DNA of 64,000 nt from Alphaproteobacteria bacterium (GTDB lineage: Bacteria; Pseudomonadota; Alphaproteobacteria; Sphingomonadales; Kordiimonadaceae), in contig SBGU01000040.1 of NCBI GenBank assembly GCA_006226495.1, positions 16,589 through 80,588 of the forward strand, written 5' to 3'. Below, piece by piece: positions 55,743 through 64,000 of this stretch. Both the position numbers and the translations under genes were made by a program. Below the pieces are notes generated by a model. That model was not told where the DNA came from. It was given only the letters and a program-made list of their open reading frames with translations, and did no database searches. Numbering within the stretch: position 1 is the first letter of the stretch; each line of letters starts with the position of its first letter.

Positions 55743-58700
55743 ATGAGCAACTTTATCGACAGGCTGAGCTACCTGAGTAAAAGCCCGGAAACCTTTTCGG
55801 ACGGGCATGGCATCACCACCGACGAAAAGCGCGACTGGGAAAAGGCCTATCGTGGCCGCTGGGCGCATGACAAGGTCGTGCGGTCGACCCACGGCGTAAA
55901 CTGCACGGGCTCGTGCAGTTGGAAAATCTACGTCAAGAACGGCCTGGTGACCTGGGAAACCCAGCAGACCGACTATCCCAAAACCCGGCCCGACCTGCCA
56001 AACCACGAACCGCGCGGCTGTGCGCGCGGTGCCAGCTACAGTTGGTATCTCTATAGCGCCGCCCGGCTGAAATACCCGATGGTCAGAAGCCGGCTTCTGG
56101 AACTGTGGCGCAAGGCCAAGGCCGAACATGGCGATCCCGTGAAGGCCTGGGCCAGCATCACCAACGATCCCAAAAAGGCGCGCGAATACAAGAAGGTCCG
56201 CGGCCTTGGCGGTTTTGTGCGCGCGGACTGGGACGAAGTGAATGAAATCGTCGCCGCCGCCAATATCCAGACGATCAAACAATATGGCCCCGACCGTATC
56301 ATCGGCTTTTCGCCGATCCCGGCTATGTCGATGGTCTCCTACGCCGCCGGCAGCCGCTATCTGTCGCTGATCGGCGGTGTCTGCATGTCCTTCTACGACT
56401 GGTATTGCGACCTGCCGCCCTCGTCGCCGCAGACCTGGGGCGAACAAACCGACGTGCCGGAAAGCGCCGACTGGTACAATTCGGGATATATCATCGCCTG
56501 GGGCTCGAACGTGCCGCAAACCCGCACGCCCGACGCCCACTTCTTTACCGAAGTCCGCTACAAGGGCACCAAGACCGTGTCGGTGACCCCCGATTATTCC
56601 GAAGTCGCGAAACTGACCGATATCTGGCTCAACCCGCGCCAGGGCACCGACAGCGCGATGGCCATGGCGATGGGTCATGTCATCCTCAAGGAATTCCATG
56701 TCGCCGGCAAATCGGAATATTTCGACGATTATTGCCGCATGTATACCGACATGCCGTTCCTGGTGCGGCTGGATGAACGCGATGGTCGGCTGATCCCGTC
56801 TCGCCTCCTTCGGGCATCTGACTTCGAGGACGCCCTTGGCGAAACCGAGAATGCCGACTGGAAGGCCACGATCCTCGACGGCAACAGCGGCACGATCTGT
56901 GTGCCAAACGGCACCATCGGCTCGCGCTGGGACAAATCGAAAAAATGGAACCTGGAACTCAAGAATGTGAAAGACGGCAGCGATGTCTGGCCGAAAGTCT
57001 CGCTTGAAGGCCGGGAAGACGGTATCGAAGCCGTTGCCTTCCCCTATTTCGGCAATATCGAAAACGAGCAGCCGATCTTCCAGCATACGAACCATGAAAG
57101 TGTGCTGGAGCGCAACATCCCGATCAAGACGGTCGATACCAAAGACGGTCCTGTGAAGGTCGCCACCGTCTATGACCTGATGGTCGCCAACTATGGCGTG
57201 GATCGCGGTTTCGGCGGCGGGAATGTCGCCAAATCCTATGATGAGGACATCCCCTACACCCCCGCCTGGCAGGAAAAGATCACCGGCGTGCCGCGCGACC
57301 GCGTGATCCAGGTCGCGCGCGAGTTCGCCACCAACGCCGACCAGACCCGTGGCCGGTCGATGGTCATCCTCGGCGCCGCCGTGAACCACTGGTACCATAT
57401 GGACATGATCTACCGGGGCATCATCAACCTTCTGGTGATGTGCGGCTGCATCGGCAAGTCCGGCGGCGGCTGGGCCCATTATGTCGGGCAGGAAAAGCTC
57501 AGGCCGCAGACCGGCTGGCAGCCGCTGGCGTTCGGGCTCGATTGGTCGCGTCCGCCCCGGCACATGAATTCGACCAGCTTCTTCTATAACCATTCGAACC
57601 AGTGGCGGTACGAGAAGCTGGCGGTCGATGAAATCCTGTCGCCGCTCGCGGACAAGGAAAAATGGAAGGACCTCACGCTCATCGACTGCAACGTGCGCTC
57701 CGAGCGCATGGGCTGGCTGCCGTCGGCACCCCAGTTGGGCGAAAACCCGCTGGATGTGGTCAGGGCCGCCGACAAGGCCGGCCAGAAAGTTGCCGACTAT
57801 GTGGTTGGCCAGTTGAAGACCGGCGCGCTTTCCTTCGCCTGCGAAGACCCGGACAATCCCAAAAACTTCCCGCGCAACATGTTCATCTGGCGTTCGAACA
57901 TCCTTGGTTCGTCCGGCAAGGGCCACGAATATATGCTGAAGCATCTTCTGGGTACCCAGCATGGCCTTCTGGGCAAGGACCTTGGTGAAACCGGTGGCCA
58001 GAAACCGAGCGAGGTGGTCTGGCACGACGACGCCCCCGAAGGCAAACTCGACCTTGTGGTGACCCTCGATTTCCGCATGTCCACCACCTGCGTCTATTCG
58101 GACATCGTGCTGCCGTCAGCCACCTGGTACGAGAAGAACGACCTCAACACCTCGGACATGCACCCCTTCATCCATCCGCTGACCCGGGCGGTCGATCCGG
58201 CCTGGGAAAGCCGCAGCGACTGGGACATCTATCGCGGTTTCGCCGAAAAATTCTCGGCGCTGTGCGAAGGCCATCTGGGGGTCGAACGCGACCTTGTCAC
58301 CCTGCCGATCCTGCACGACACACCGGCCGAGCTTGGCCAGGCACTGGATGTGAAGGACTGGAAAAAAGGCGAATGCGATCCGGTCCCCGGCAAGACCATG
58401 CCGGCACTGGTTGAAGTGGTGCGGGACTATCCGAACACCTTCAAACGCTTTACCGCACTCGGCCCGCTTCTCGGCAAGCTGGGCAATGGTGGCAAGGGCA
58501 TCAACTGGAACACCGACGACGAAGTCGACCTTCTGGGGCGCCTGAACGGTACCCATATGGAACCGGGCGCCAACGAGGGCATGCCGAAGATCGTGTCGGA
58601 TATCGACGCGGCCGAGGTGGTGCTTTCGCTTGCGCCCGAAACCAACGGCCATGTGGCCGTCAAATCCTGGGCCGCGCTCGGGGCGATTACGGGGCGGGAG

Positions 58701-59486
58701 CACACCCACCTGGCGCGGCCCAAGGAAGAGGAAAAAATCCGCTTTCATGACATCAAGGCCCAGCCGCGGAAGATCATCTCGTCGCCGACCTGGTCCGGCC
58801 TTGAGGACGAGCATGTCAGCTATAATGCCGGCTATACCAACGTGCATGAGCTGATCCCGTGGCGCACGCTGACCGGACGCCAGCAGTTCTACCAGGACCA
58901 TGAATGGATGCGCGATTTCGGCGAAGGCCTGTGTGTCTACAAACCACCGGTCAATACCAAGACCATCGCCCCGGTGATCGACAAACATGGCAAGGGCCGC
59001 AAGCAGGTGGTCCTGAACTGGATCACGCCGCACCAGAAATGGGGCATCCACTCCACCTATTCCGACAACCTCTTGATGCTCACGCTCAACAGGGGCGGTC
59101 CGGTGGTCTGGGTCTCGGAAATCGACGCCCGCAAGATGGACGTCAAGGATAACGACTGGCTCGAACTTTATAACACCAACGGCGCGATCATGGCCCGGGC
59201 GGTGGTATCCCAGCGGGTGCCGGAAGGCATGACCCTGATGTACCACGCCCAGGAAAAAATCATCAACACGCCGATGGCGGAAACCACGGGCGGTCGGGGT
59301 GGCATCCACAATTCGGTCACGCGGGCGGTGGTCAAGCCGACCCATATGATCGGCGGCTACGCCCAGCTTTCCTATGGTTTCAATTATTATGGCACGGTCG
59401 GGTCGAACCGGGACGAATTCGTGATCGTGCGCAAGGCCAACGATGTCGAGTGGGGCGAGGAACTCAGCCCCCGCGCGGCGGAATAG
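55743..59486 (+). CDS. narG: Respiratory nitrate reductase alpha subunit NarG
   Basis: A 1247-residue Mo-bisMGD catalytic subunit reducing nitrate to nitrite on the cytoplasmic side. The FS0 cluster region STHGVNCTGSCSWKIYVKNG shows the His-x3-Cys ligand set; DLPPSSPQTWGEQTDVPESADWYNS includes the Asp ligand of molybdenum. No Tat signal, as expected for NarG. The ATG at 55743 follows CGGAGAATATC. Needs Moco enzymes and NarJ from this window. Confidence 0.98.
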   Translation: MSNFIDRLSYLSKSPETFSDGHGITTDEKRDWEKAYRGRWAHDKVVRSTHGVNCTGSCSWKIYVKNGLVTWETQQTDYPKTRPDLPNHEPRGCARGASYSWYLYSAARLKYPMVRSRLLELWRKAKAEHGDPVKAWASITNDPKKAREYKKVRGLGGFVRADWDEVNEIVAAANIQTIKQYGPDRIIGFSPIPAMSMVSYAAGSRYLSLIGGVCMSFYDWYCDLPPSSPQTWGEQTDVPESADWYNSGYIIAWGSNVPQTRTPDAHFFTEVRYKGTKTVSVTPDYSEVAKLTDIWLNPRQGTDSAMAMAMGHVILKEFHVAGKSEYFDDYCRMYTDMPFLVRLDERDGRLIPSRLLRASDFEDALGETENADWKATILDGNSGTICVPNGTIGSRWDKSKKWNLELKNVKDGSDVWPKVSLEGREDGIEAVAFPYFGNIENEQPIFQHTNHESVLERNIPIKTVDTKDGPVKVATVYDLMVANYGVDRGFGGGNVAKSYDEDIPYTPAWQEKITGVPRDRVIQVAREFATNADQTRGRSMVILGAAVNHWYHMDMIYRGIINLLVMCGCIGKSGGGWAHYVGQEKLRPQTGWQPLAFGLDWSRPPRHMNSTSFFYNHSNQWRYEKLAVDEILSPLADKEKWKDLTLIDCNVRSERMGWLPSAPQLGENPLDVVRAADKAGQKVADYVVGQLKTGALSFACEDPDNPKNFPRNMFIWRSNILGSSGKGHEYMLKHLLGTQHGLLGKDLGETGGQKPSEVVWHDDAPEGKLDLVVTLDFRMSTTCVYSDIVLPSATWYEKNDLNTSDMHPFIHPLTRAVDPAWESRSDWDIYRGFAEKFSALCEGHLGVERDLVTLPILHDTPAELGQALDVKDWKKGECDPVPGKTMPALVEVVRDYPNTFKRFTALGPLLGKLGNGGKGINWNTDDEVDLLGRLNGTHMEPGANEGMPKIVSDIDAAEVVLSLAPETNGHVAVKSWAALGAITGREHTHLARPKEEEKIRFHDIKAQPRKIISSPTWSGLEDEHVSYNAGYTNVHELIPWRTLTGRQQFYQDHEWMRDFGEGLCVYKPPVNTKTIAPVIDKHGKGRKQVVLNWITPHQKWGIHSTYSDNLLMLTLNRGGPVVWVSEIDARKMDVKDNDWLELYNTNGAIMARAVVSQRVPEGMTLMYHAQEKIINTPMAETTGGRGGIHNSVTRAVVKPTHMIGGYAQLSYGFNYYGTVGSNRDEFVIVRKANDVEWGEELSPRAAE

Positions 59487-59497
59487 GAGACAGAGCC

Positions 59498-61057
59498 ATG
59501 AAAATACGCGCTCAAATCGGCATGGTCCTCAATCTGGACAAATGCATCGGCTGCCACACCTGTTCCGTGACCTGCAAGAATGTCTGGACCAGCCGCGAAG
59601 GGGTGGAATATGCCTGGTTCAACAACGTCGAATCGAAACCGGGCGTCGGTTACCCGCGCGACTGGGAAAACCAGTCACGCTGGAACGGCGGCTGGGAACG
59701 CAAATCGAACGGCAAGATCCAGCCCAAGATGGGCGGCAAGTTCCGCTTGCTCGCCAAAATCTTCGCGAACCCAGACCTGCCGGAAATCGACGATTATTAT
59801 GAACCCTTCACCTTCGACTATGCCCATCTGCAGAACAGCCCCGAGGTAAAAACCCCGCCGACCGCGCGGGCGCATTCCGTGATCACCGGCCAGAAAATGG
59901 AAAAACCGGAATGGGGCCCGAACTGGGAGGAAATCCTGGGCGGCGAATTCGAAAAACGCAGTCAGGACTATAACTTCCAGGGTGTCGAGAAGGAAATTTA
60001 CGGCCAGTTCGAAAACACCTTCATGATGTATCTGCCCCGGCTGTGCGAACACTGCCTGAACCCGACCTGCGTGGCCTCCTGCCCGTCGGGCGCCATCTAC
60101 AAGCGCGAGGAAGACGGCATTGTGCTGATCGACCAGGACAAGTGCCGCGGCTGGCGCATGTGCGTGTCGAGTTGCCCCTACAAGAAGATCTATTTCAACT
60201 GGCAGTCCGGCAAGTCCGAAAAATGCACCTTCTGTTTCCCGCGCATCGAAAACGGCGAACCGACCGTGTGTTCGGAAACCTGCGTGGGTCGCATCCGGTA
60301 TCTGGGCGTGCTTCTCTATGACGCCGACCGCATCGAACAGGCGGCATCGACCGAAAACCCGGAAGACCTGTATGACGCCCAGTGCGGCGTGTTCCTGAAC
60401 CCGCACGACCCTGCGGTCATCAAACAGGCGAAAGCCGATGGTGTGCCGGACAGTTGGATCGCCGCTGCCCAGAAATCGCCGGTCTACAAGATGGCGATGG
60501 AATGGAAGGTGGCGTTCCCGCTGCACCCGGAATATCGCACCCTGCCGATGGTCTGGTACATCCCGCCGCTGTCGCCGATCCAGAGCGCCTACACCGCCGG
60601 CAAGGTGGCAGGCGACGACATCATGCCGGACGTCTCGAGCCTGCGTATCCCGGTCAAATATCTGGCCAACATGCTGACAGGCGGCAAGGAAGGCCCGGTC
60701 GTGCATGCGCTGGAACGCATGCTGGCGATGCGCAGTTTCATGCGTGGCCGCACTATCGCGGGCGGCGGCAACCGCGAGGTTCTGGATCGGGTCGGTCTCG
60801 ACGAAGCCACGGTTCTCGACATGTACAAGATCATGGCGCTCGCGGACTATGACGACCGGTTCGTCATCCCGACCAACCATCGCGAATATGCCGGCAAAAC
60901 GCCGTTCGACAATGAAATCGCCTTCGAAAGCCGCTCGGCGTGCGGTTTCAGCTTCGGCAACGGCTGTTCCGGTTCGGCGCGTTCGGGGGGCCTGTTCGGC
61001 GGCCCGACCCACAAGAACACCATGTCCGGCAAGGCCGGCGATATGAGGAGGACATGA
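59498..61057 (+). CDS. narH: Respiratory nitrate reductase beta subunit NarH
   Basis: A 519-residue electron-transfer subunit with four Fe-S clusters: CIGCHTCSVTCKNVW, CEHCLNPTCVASCPSG, CRGWRMCVSSCPYKKIYFN (with the Trp that marks the [3Fe-4S] site) and CTFCFPRIENGEPTVCSETC (split). It passes electrons from NarI to NarG. ATG 59498 follows GGAGACAGAGCC. narJ overlaps its stop. Confidence 0.98.
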   Translation: MKIRAQIGMVLNLDKCIGCHTCSVTCKNVWTSREGVEYAWFNNVESKPGVGYPRDWENQSRWNGGWERKSNGKIQPKMGGKFRLLAKIFANPDLPEIDDYYEPFTFDYAHLQNSPEVKTPPTARAHSVITGQKMEKPEWGPNWEEILGGEFEKRSQDYNFQGVEKEIYGQFENTFMMYLPRLCEHCLNPTCVASCPSGAIYKREEDGIVLIDQDKCRGWRMCVSSCPYKKIYFNWQSGKSEKCTFCFPRIENGEPTVCSETCVGRIRYLGVLLYDADRIEQAASTENPEDLYDAQCGVFLNPHDPAVIKQAKADGVPDSWIAAAQKSPVYKMAMEWKVAFPLHPEYRTLPMVWYIPPLSPIQSAYTAGKVAGDDIMPDVSSLRIPVKYLANMLTGGKEGPVVHALERMLAMRSFMRGRTIAGGGNREVLDRVGLDEATVLDMYKIMALADYDDRFVIPTNHREYAGKTPFDNEIAFESRSACGFSFGNGCSGSARSGGLFGGPTHKNTMSGKAGDMRRT

Positions 61058-61740
61058 TGAAGACCTTCAAGCTTCTGGGCCTTCTGCTCAGCTATCCGTC
61101 GGCCGAGTTGCAGGCCCATATGGATGAAATCAAGGTTGCCCTGGACCAGGAGGGCCTGGTGCCCGCGCGGGTCCGGCGACCGCTGTTCGCGTTTCTTGAC
61201 AGCCTGTCGCGCCGTGCACTTGTGAAGGTGCAGGAAGACTATGTCGGGCTGTTTGACCGCAGTCGCGCCCATTCCCTGTATCTGTTCGAACATGTGCATG
61301 GCGAAAGCCGGGACCGGGGCCAGGCGATGGTCGACCTGATGGACCTGTACAGGCGCCACGGCTTCACCCTGTCGGCCCGGGAACTGCCGGACTATCTGCC
61401 GCTGTTCCTTGAGTTCCTGAGCCAGGTGCCGGTCGCCGAAGCCCAGGAACTCCTGGGCGAAACCGTGCATATCCTTGCCGCCGTCGGCGCCAAACTGAAA
61501 GCGAAGGACAGCGGCTATGCCCATGTGTTCGCGGCCCTTGAAGGGCTGACGGACGCCAAGGTCGATCCGCGTTATGTCGAACAGGCGGCGGAGGAAGTGG
61601 AAGACACCAGTTTCGAGGCGCTCGACAAGGCCTGGGAAGAAACCCCGGCTTTCGACGGCACCGGCACAGCCGCCGCGTGCGGGGTCTGCCCGCAGGCGAC
61701 ACGTCACGCACCGGCCCCCGGCGCCACCGGCCAGGCATAG
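61057..61740 (+). CDS. narJ: Nitrate reductase assembly chaperone NarJ
   Basis: A 227-residue helical TorD-family chaperone that holds apo-NarGH and helps cofactor insertion. LGLLLSYPSAELQAHM, YVGLFDRSRAHSLYLFEHVHGESRDRGQAM (split) and LPDYLPLFLEFLS are NarJ motifs. The second of two adjacent ATGs (61057) has the better spacing from AGGAGG. Not part of the final enzyme. Confidence 0.95.
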   Translation: MKTFKLLGLLLSYPSAELQAHMDEIKVALDQEGLVPARVRRPLFAFLDSLSRRALVKVQEDYVGLFDRSRAHSLYLFEHVHGESRDRGQAMVDLMDLYRRHGFTLSARELPDYLPLFLEFLSQVPVAEAQELLGETVHILAAVGAKLKAKDSGYAHVFAALEGLTDAKVDPRYVEQAAEEVEDTSFEALDKAWEETPAFDGTGTAAACGVCPQATRHAPAPGATGQA

Positions 61741-61749
61741 GAGGGTTCC

Positions 61750-62433
61750 ATGGCAAGCTATCTCAACGATTTTTTCTTCGGCATCTATCCCTACCTCGCC
61801 ATTGTGGTGATGGTGATGGGGTCGATCCTGCGCTACGATCAGAACCCCTATAGCTGGAAAGCCGGCTCAAGCCAGCTTCTCAGGAACAAGGGCATGCGTT
61901 TGGGCAGCAACCTGTTCCATGTCGGCATCATCCTTCTGTTCTTCGGGCATCTGGTCGGGCTCCTGACGCCGGAGCCGGTCTATCACCTGGTGATGACCGC
62001 AGCCGCCAAACAGAAGCTGGCCATGATCGCCGGCGGCATCTTCGGCAGCTTCTGCTTCATCGGCATGACCGTGCTGATCCTGCGCCGGCTTTTCGATCCG
62101 CGCATCCGGGCGACCAGCCGGCCCGCCGATATCATGATCCTGCTGGTGCTTTATGTGCAACTGATCCTGGGCCTTGCCACGATCCCGTTTTCTGCCCAGC
62201 ATTCGGACGGCAGCTCGATGATCGCGCTTGCCAACTGGGCCCAGCATATCGTGACTTTCCGCACGGGCGCCGCCGATTTTGTGCTCCATGAACCTATCGT
62301 GTTCAAGCTGCATATCGTGCTCGGGCTCACCATCTTCCTGCTGTTCCCGTTCACCCGTCTCGTGCACATCCTGTCGGCCCCGGTCAAATATCTGTTCCGG
62401 TCCGGCTACCAGATCGTGCGTCGGAGGGCCTGA
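61750..62433 (+). CDS. narI: Respiratory nitrate reductase gamma subunit NarI
   Basis: A 227-residue membrane cytochrome b with five helices that oxidises quinol. Heme-ligand histidines are in NLFHVGIILLFFGHLVGLL and in FKLHIVLGLTIFLLFPFTRLVHILSAP (split). RYDQNPYSWKAGSSQLL is typical near the N-terminus. Completes NarGHI. Confidence 0.97.
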   Translation: MASYLNDFFFGIYPYLAIVVMVMGSILRYDQNPYSWKAGSSQLLRNKGMRLGSNLFHVGIILLFFGHLVGLLTPEPVYHLVMTAAAKQKLAMIAGGIFGSFCFIGMTVLILRRLFDPRIRATSRPADIMILLVLYVQLILGLATIPFSAQHSDGSSMIALANWAQHIVTFRTGAADFVLHEPIVFKLHIVLGLTIFLLFPFTRLVHILSAPVKYLFRSGYQIVRRRA

Positions 62434-62435
62434 TC

Positions 62436-62888
62436 ATGCCAATTTTTGTCAACAAGGTTGAAATCACCGACGACGCCGTGTTCCGCGAGATGCAGTATCA
62501 TCCTGCGGCAACACGGGAACAGGCCCGCGACGACGCCGCCCGGGCGCTGCTGATCCGCGAGCTCCTGCGGCAGGAAGCCGTGGACAAGGGCCTGCTGGCA
62601 GAAGGCGATACGGGCGAAAAGCTCGATACCGCGATCCAGAAGCTTCTGGAACAGGAAGTCACGGCGCCGGAAGCCGGCACCGATGTCTGCCGCCGCTATT
62701 ATGAGCAGAATATCGAACGTTTTCCCGCCGCCAGGGGCAGCAAACTGCCGCAGCCGTTCGAAGCGGTCGAAAACCGCATCAGGGATTATCTGCAGACAAG
62801 GAGCATCCGCCATGGAATTCAGTCTTACCTGCTGGATCTCGCTCATAAGGCACGAGTGGCGGGCTTTGATCTGGCCGCATCCCTGTAA
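62436..62888 (+). CDS. Short NifM/SurA-like chaperone lacking the parvulin domain
   Basis: A 150-residue cytoplasmic protein two bases after narI. N-terminal EITDDAVFREMQYHPAATRE and ARALLIRELLRQEAVDKGLL and CRRYYEQNIERFPA match the helical start of NifM-like peptidylprolyl isomerases found after narI in other bacteria; PFEAVENRIRDYLQTRSIRHGIQSYLLDLA matches their C-terminal helix. The parvulin catalytic domain that should lie between FPAARGSK and PFEAVE is absent. So it may keep a holdase role for NarGHI assembly without isomerase activity. Confidence 0.75.
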   Translation: MPIFVNKVEITDDAVFREMQYHPAATREQARDDAARALLIRELLRQEAVDKGLLAEGDTGEKLDTAIQKLLEQEVTAPEAGTDVCRRYYEQNIERFPAARGSKLPQPFEAVENRIRDYLQTRSIRHGIQSYLLDLAHKARVAGFDLAASL

Positions 62889-62915
62889 GGGTGTCCGGCA
62901 CTGAAGGAGGCAGGC

Positions 62916-63569
62916 ATGTCCGATGCCTATGAAGACCTGATCGAAGGCTACCGGACCTTCCGGCGTGAATATCTGGACAAAAGGTTCGAGGCCTACCGCG
63001 CGTGGGCCTCGAAAGGCCAGAACCCCCGCACCCTGATCATCGGCTGCAGCGACAGCCGGGTGAACCCGGCGATCCTGACCCACGCCGGTCTTGGCGAAAT
63101 CTTTGTCGTCAACAATGTTGCCAATATCGTGCCGCCCTACGAGAAGGGCAAATCCCACCACAAGTCCCTGGGTGCCGCGATCCAGTTCGCGGTGAACCAT
63201 CTGAAGGTCGAACATATCATCGTGCTCGGCCATTCCGGCTGCGGCGGCATCCGGGCCCTGATGACCGACGATGCCGGCCAGCGCTTCGACGCCGGCGAAG
63301 ACGACTATATCGCCGACTGGGTTTCCATCCTGCAGCCGGCGAAGGATATCGTGTGTGCCTGTTGTGATGCCTCCACCTCACAGGATGACAAGCTGCGCCT
63401 GGCCGAAATGGAAGGCGTTCTGGTGTCGATCCGCTACCTGGCGGGTTACCCCTGGGTGCGGCAGGCGATCGAGGCCGGCACGCTCAGCCTGCATGCCTGG
63501 TATTTCCATGTCGACAGCGGCGAACTCCGGTCCTACCGGCCTGAGGAAGGCCGGTTCAAACCGCTGTGA
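62916..63569 (+). CDS. can: Beta-class carbonic anhydrase
   Basis: A 217-residue zinc enzyme interconverting CO2 and bicarbonate. Zinc ligands lie in IIGCSDSRVNP (Cys with the Asp-Arg dyad) and VLGHSGCGGIRAL (His and Cys). VNNVANIVPPYE is typical. AAGGAGG precedes the ATG. Fourth gene after narI, 27 bp after the chaperone-like gene, so probably in the nar operon; may balance bicarbonate during anaerobic growth (inference). Confidence 0.95.
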   Translation: MSDAYEDLIEGYRTFRREYLDKRFEAYRAWASKGQNPRTLIIGCSDSRVNPAILTHAGLGEIFVVNNVANIVPPYEKGKSHHKSLGAAIQFAVNHLKVEHIIVLGHSGCGGIRALMTDDAGQRFDAGEDDYIADWVSILQPAKDIVCACCDASTSQDDKLRLAEMEGVLVSIRYLAGYPWVRQAIEAGTLSLHAWYFHVDSGELRSYRPEEGRFKPL

Positions 63570-63572
63570 CAT

Positions 63573-63598
63573 GCCTGCAACAGGCTGCTGTATTTTTC
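63573..63598 (+). terminator. Weak terminator after carbonic anhydrase
   Basis: GCCTG-CAA-CAGGC (63573-63585) then TGCTGTATTTTTCTG. Short stem, moderate T-run; would close the nar operon before the porin promoter. Confidence 0.45.
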
Positions 63599-63624
63599 TG
63601 ATTTTCCTTAAATGAATCATTGGC

Positions 63625-63638
63625 TTGATCTGGATCAG
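63625..63638 (+). promoter_or_regulatory. FNR-type box upstream of porin gene
   Basis: TTGATctggATCAG, nine of ten conserved bases. TAAAAC at 63661-63666 is a suitable -10, giving a transcript start near 63673 and class II spacing. Confidence 0.7.
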
Positions 63639-63698
63639 GTGCTGTTCCGCCCGGGGCGGCTAAAACCGGTGCATAGACGGCTTTTAAGGAGCAGAATC

Positions 63699-64000
63699 AT
63701 GACAAAAAGCCCCCTCATCTGTGCCGCCAGTGTATTGGCGCTTATGGTTTCGATGCCGGCCCTTGCCGAAACGGTGGACAACGCTGCCGATTTTTTCACG
63801 AAAGGCGCTGCGGGGCTTGATTTCCGCTACCGGCTTGAACTGGTGGACCAGGACGGCCTTGCGGAAAATGCGACGGCTTCGACCTTGCTCACCAAACTTC
63901 ATTATGAGACGGCGACCTACAAGGGTTTCTCGGGCTTCATCGAGGCCGAGCATATCGCGGTTGTCGGCAAGACGACCTATAACAACAGCCTCAATGGCAA
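63699..64000 (+). CDS. Outer-membrane porin-like protein, N-terminal part (cut by window end)
   Basis: The first 100 residues are visible. A signal peptide (cleavage after MPALA, residue 25) precedes GLDFRYRLELVDQDGL and LLTKLHYETATYKGFSGFIEAEHI, the alternating aromatic strands of an alginate-export/porin type beta-barrel. AAGGAGC ribosome site. With an FNR-type box ahead, it may be an anaerobically induced channel for nitrate/nitrite or other small ions (inference). Confidence 0.75.
   Translation, partial: MTKSPLICAASVLALMVSMPALAETVDNAADFFTKGAAGLDFRYRLELVDQDGLAENATASTLLTKLHYETATYKGFSGFIEAEHIAVVGKTTYNNSLNG

Noticed and set aside
55695..58025. 776-codon minus frame opposite narG
   Set aside because: Shadow of narG codon usage with no family features.

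Overview
The window is a GC-rich (by eye roughly 60-65 percent) alphaproteobacterial chromosome segment. The placement rests on the uvrC-pgsA-moaD-moaE run, the mraZ-to-ftsZ division/cell-wall cluster with an FtsZ carrying a very long C-terminal linker, and the OhrR/Ohr pair. I cannot fix the genus; a deep-branching order such as Kordiimonadales or Rhodospirillales is a guess. No insertion sequence, prophage, tRNA, rRNA or CRISPR array was seen.

1-22.5 kb is general chromosome: the end of an HlyD-type adaptor, ohrR/ohr peroxide defence, a metallo-hydrolase, an unknown exported protein, an operon of amino-acid antiporter + dimethylargininase-like hydrolase + Rieske oxygenase, a glycosyltransferase, an orphan ModA, a second metallo-hydrolase followed by nadA-nadC, an M48 lipoprotein protease, rpmF, ghrA-like reductase, a Ca/cation antiporter, a folM-like reductase with folB, uvrC-pgsA-moaD-moaE, and a GntR(YtrA)/membrane-protein pair.

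22.7-39.6 kb is the dcw cluster on the minus strand (mraZ, rsmH, ftsL, ftsI, murE, a murF-derived gene, mraY, murD, ftsW, murG, murC, murB, ftsQ, ftsA, ftsZ). It has two abnormalities. The murF-position gene keeps the fold signature but has lost the P-loop, the carbamate-lysine region and the C-terminal ligase domain. ddl, usually between murB and ftsQ, is absent. A 10-bp-period TGGG repeat upstream of mraZ looks like the MraZ operator.

39.9-42.4 kb is the helicase gene hrpB. 42.5-64 kb is a nitrate/NO respiration region: nsrR divergent from ric-norZ with two tandem NsrR-like boxes; a molybdenum-cofactor operon (moaA, small unknown protein, moeA, PLP decarboxylase) behind a highly structured leader; a 534-residue regulator joining a nitrate/nitrite-sensing NIT domain to a Crp/Fnr DNA-binding module and a four-cysteine tail; then narK1-narK2-narGHJI, a parvulin-less NifM/SurA-like chaperone, a beta-carbonic anhydrase and the start of a porin. 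FNR-type TTGAT-N4-ATCAA boxes precede moaA, narK1 and (one mismatch) the porin, each placed about where a class II activator site should be. The NIT-Crp protein has the E-x2-S-R recognition helix expected to read that box, so it is the best candidate here for a little-described one-component nitrate-responsive system controlling transport, reductase, cofactor synthesis and porin. No nitrite reductase is present in the window.
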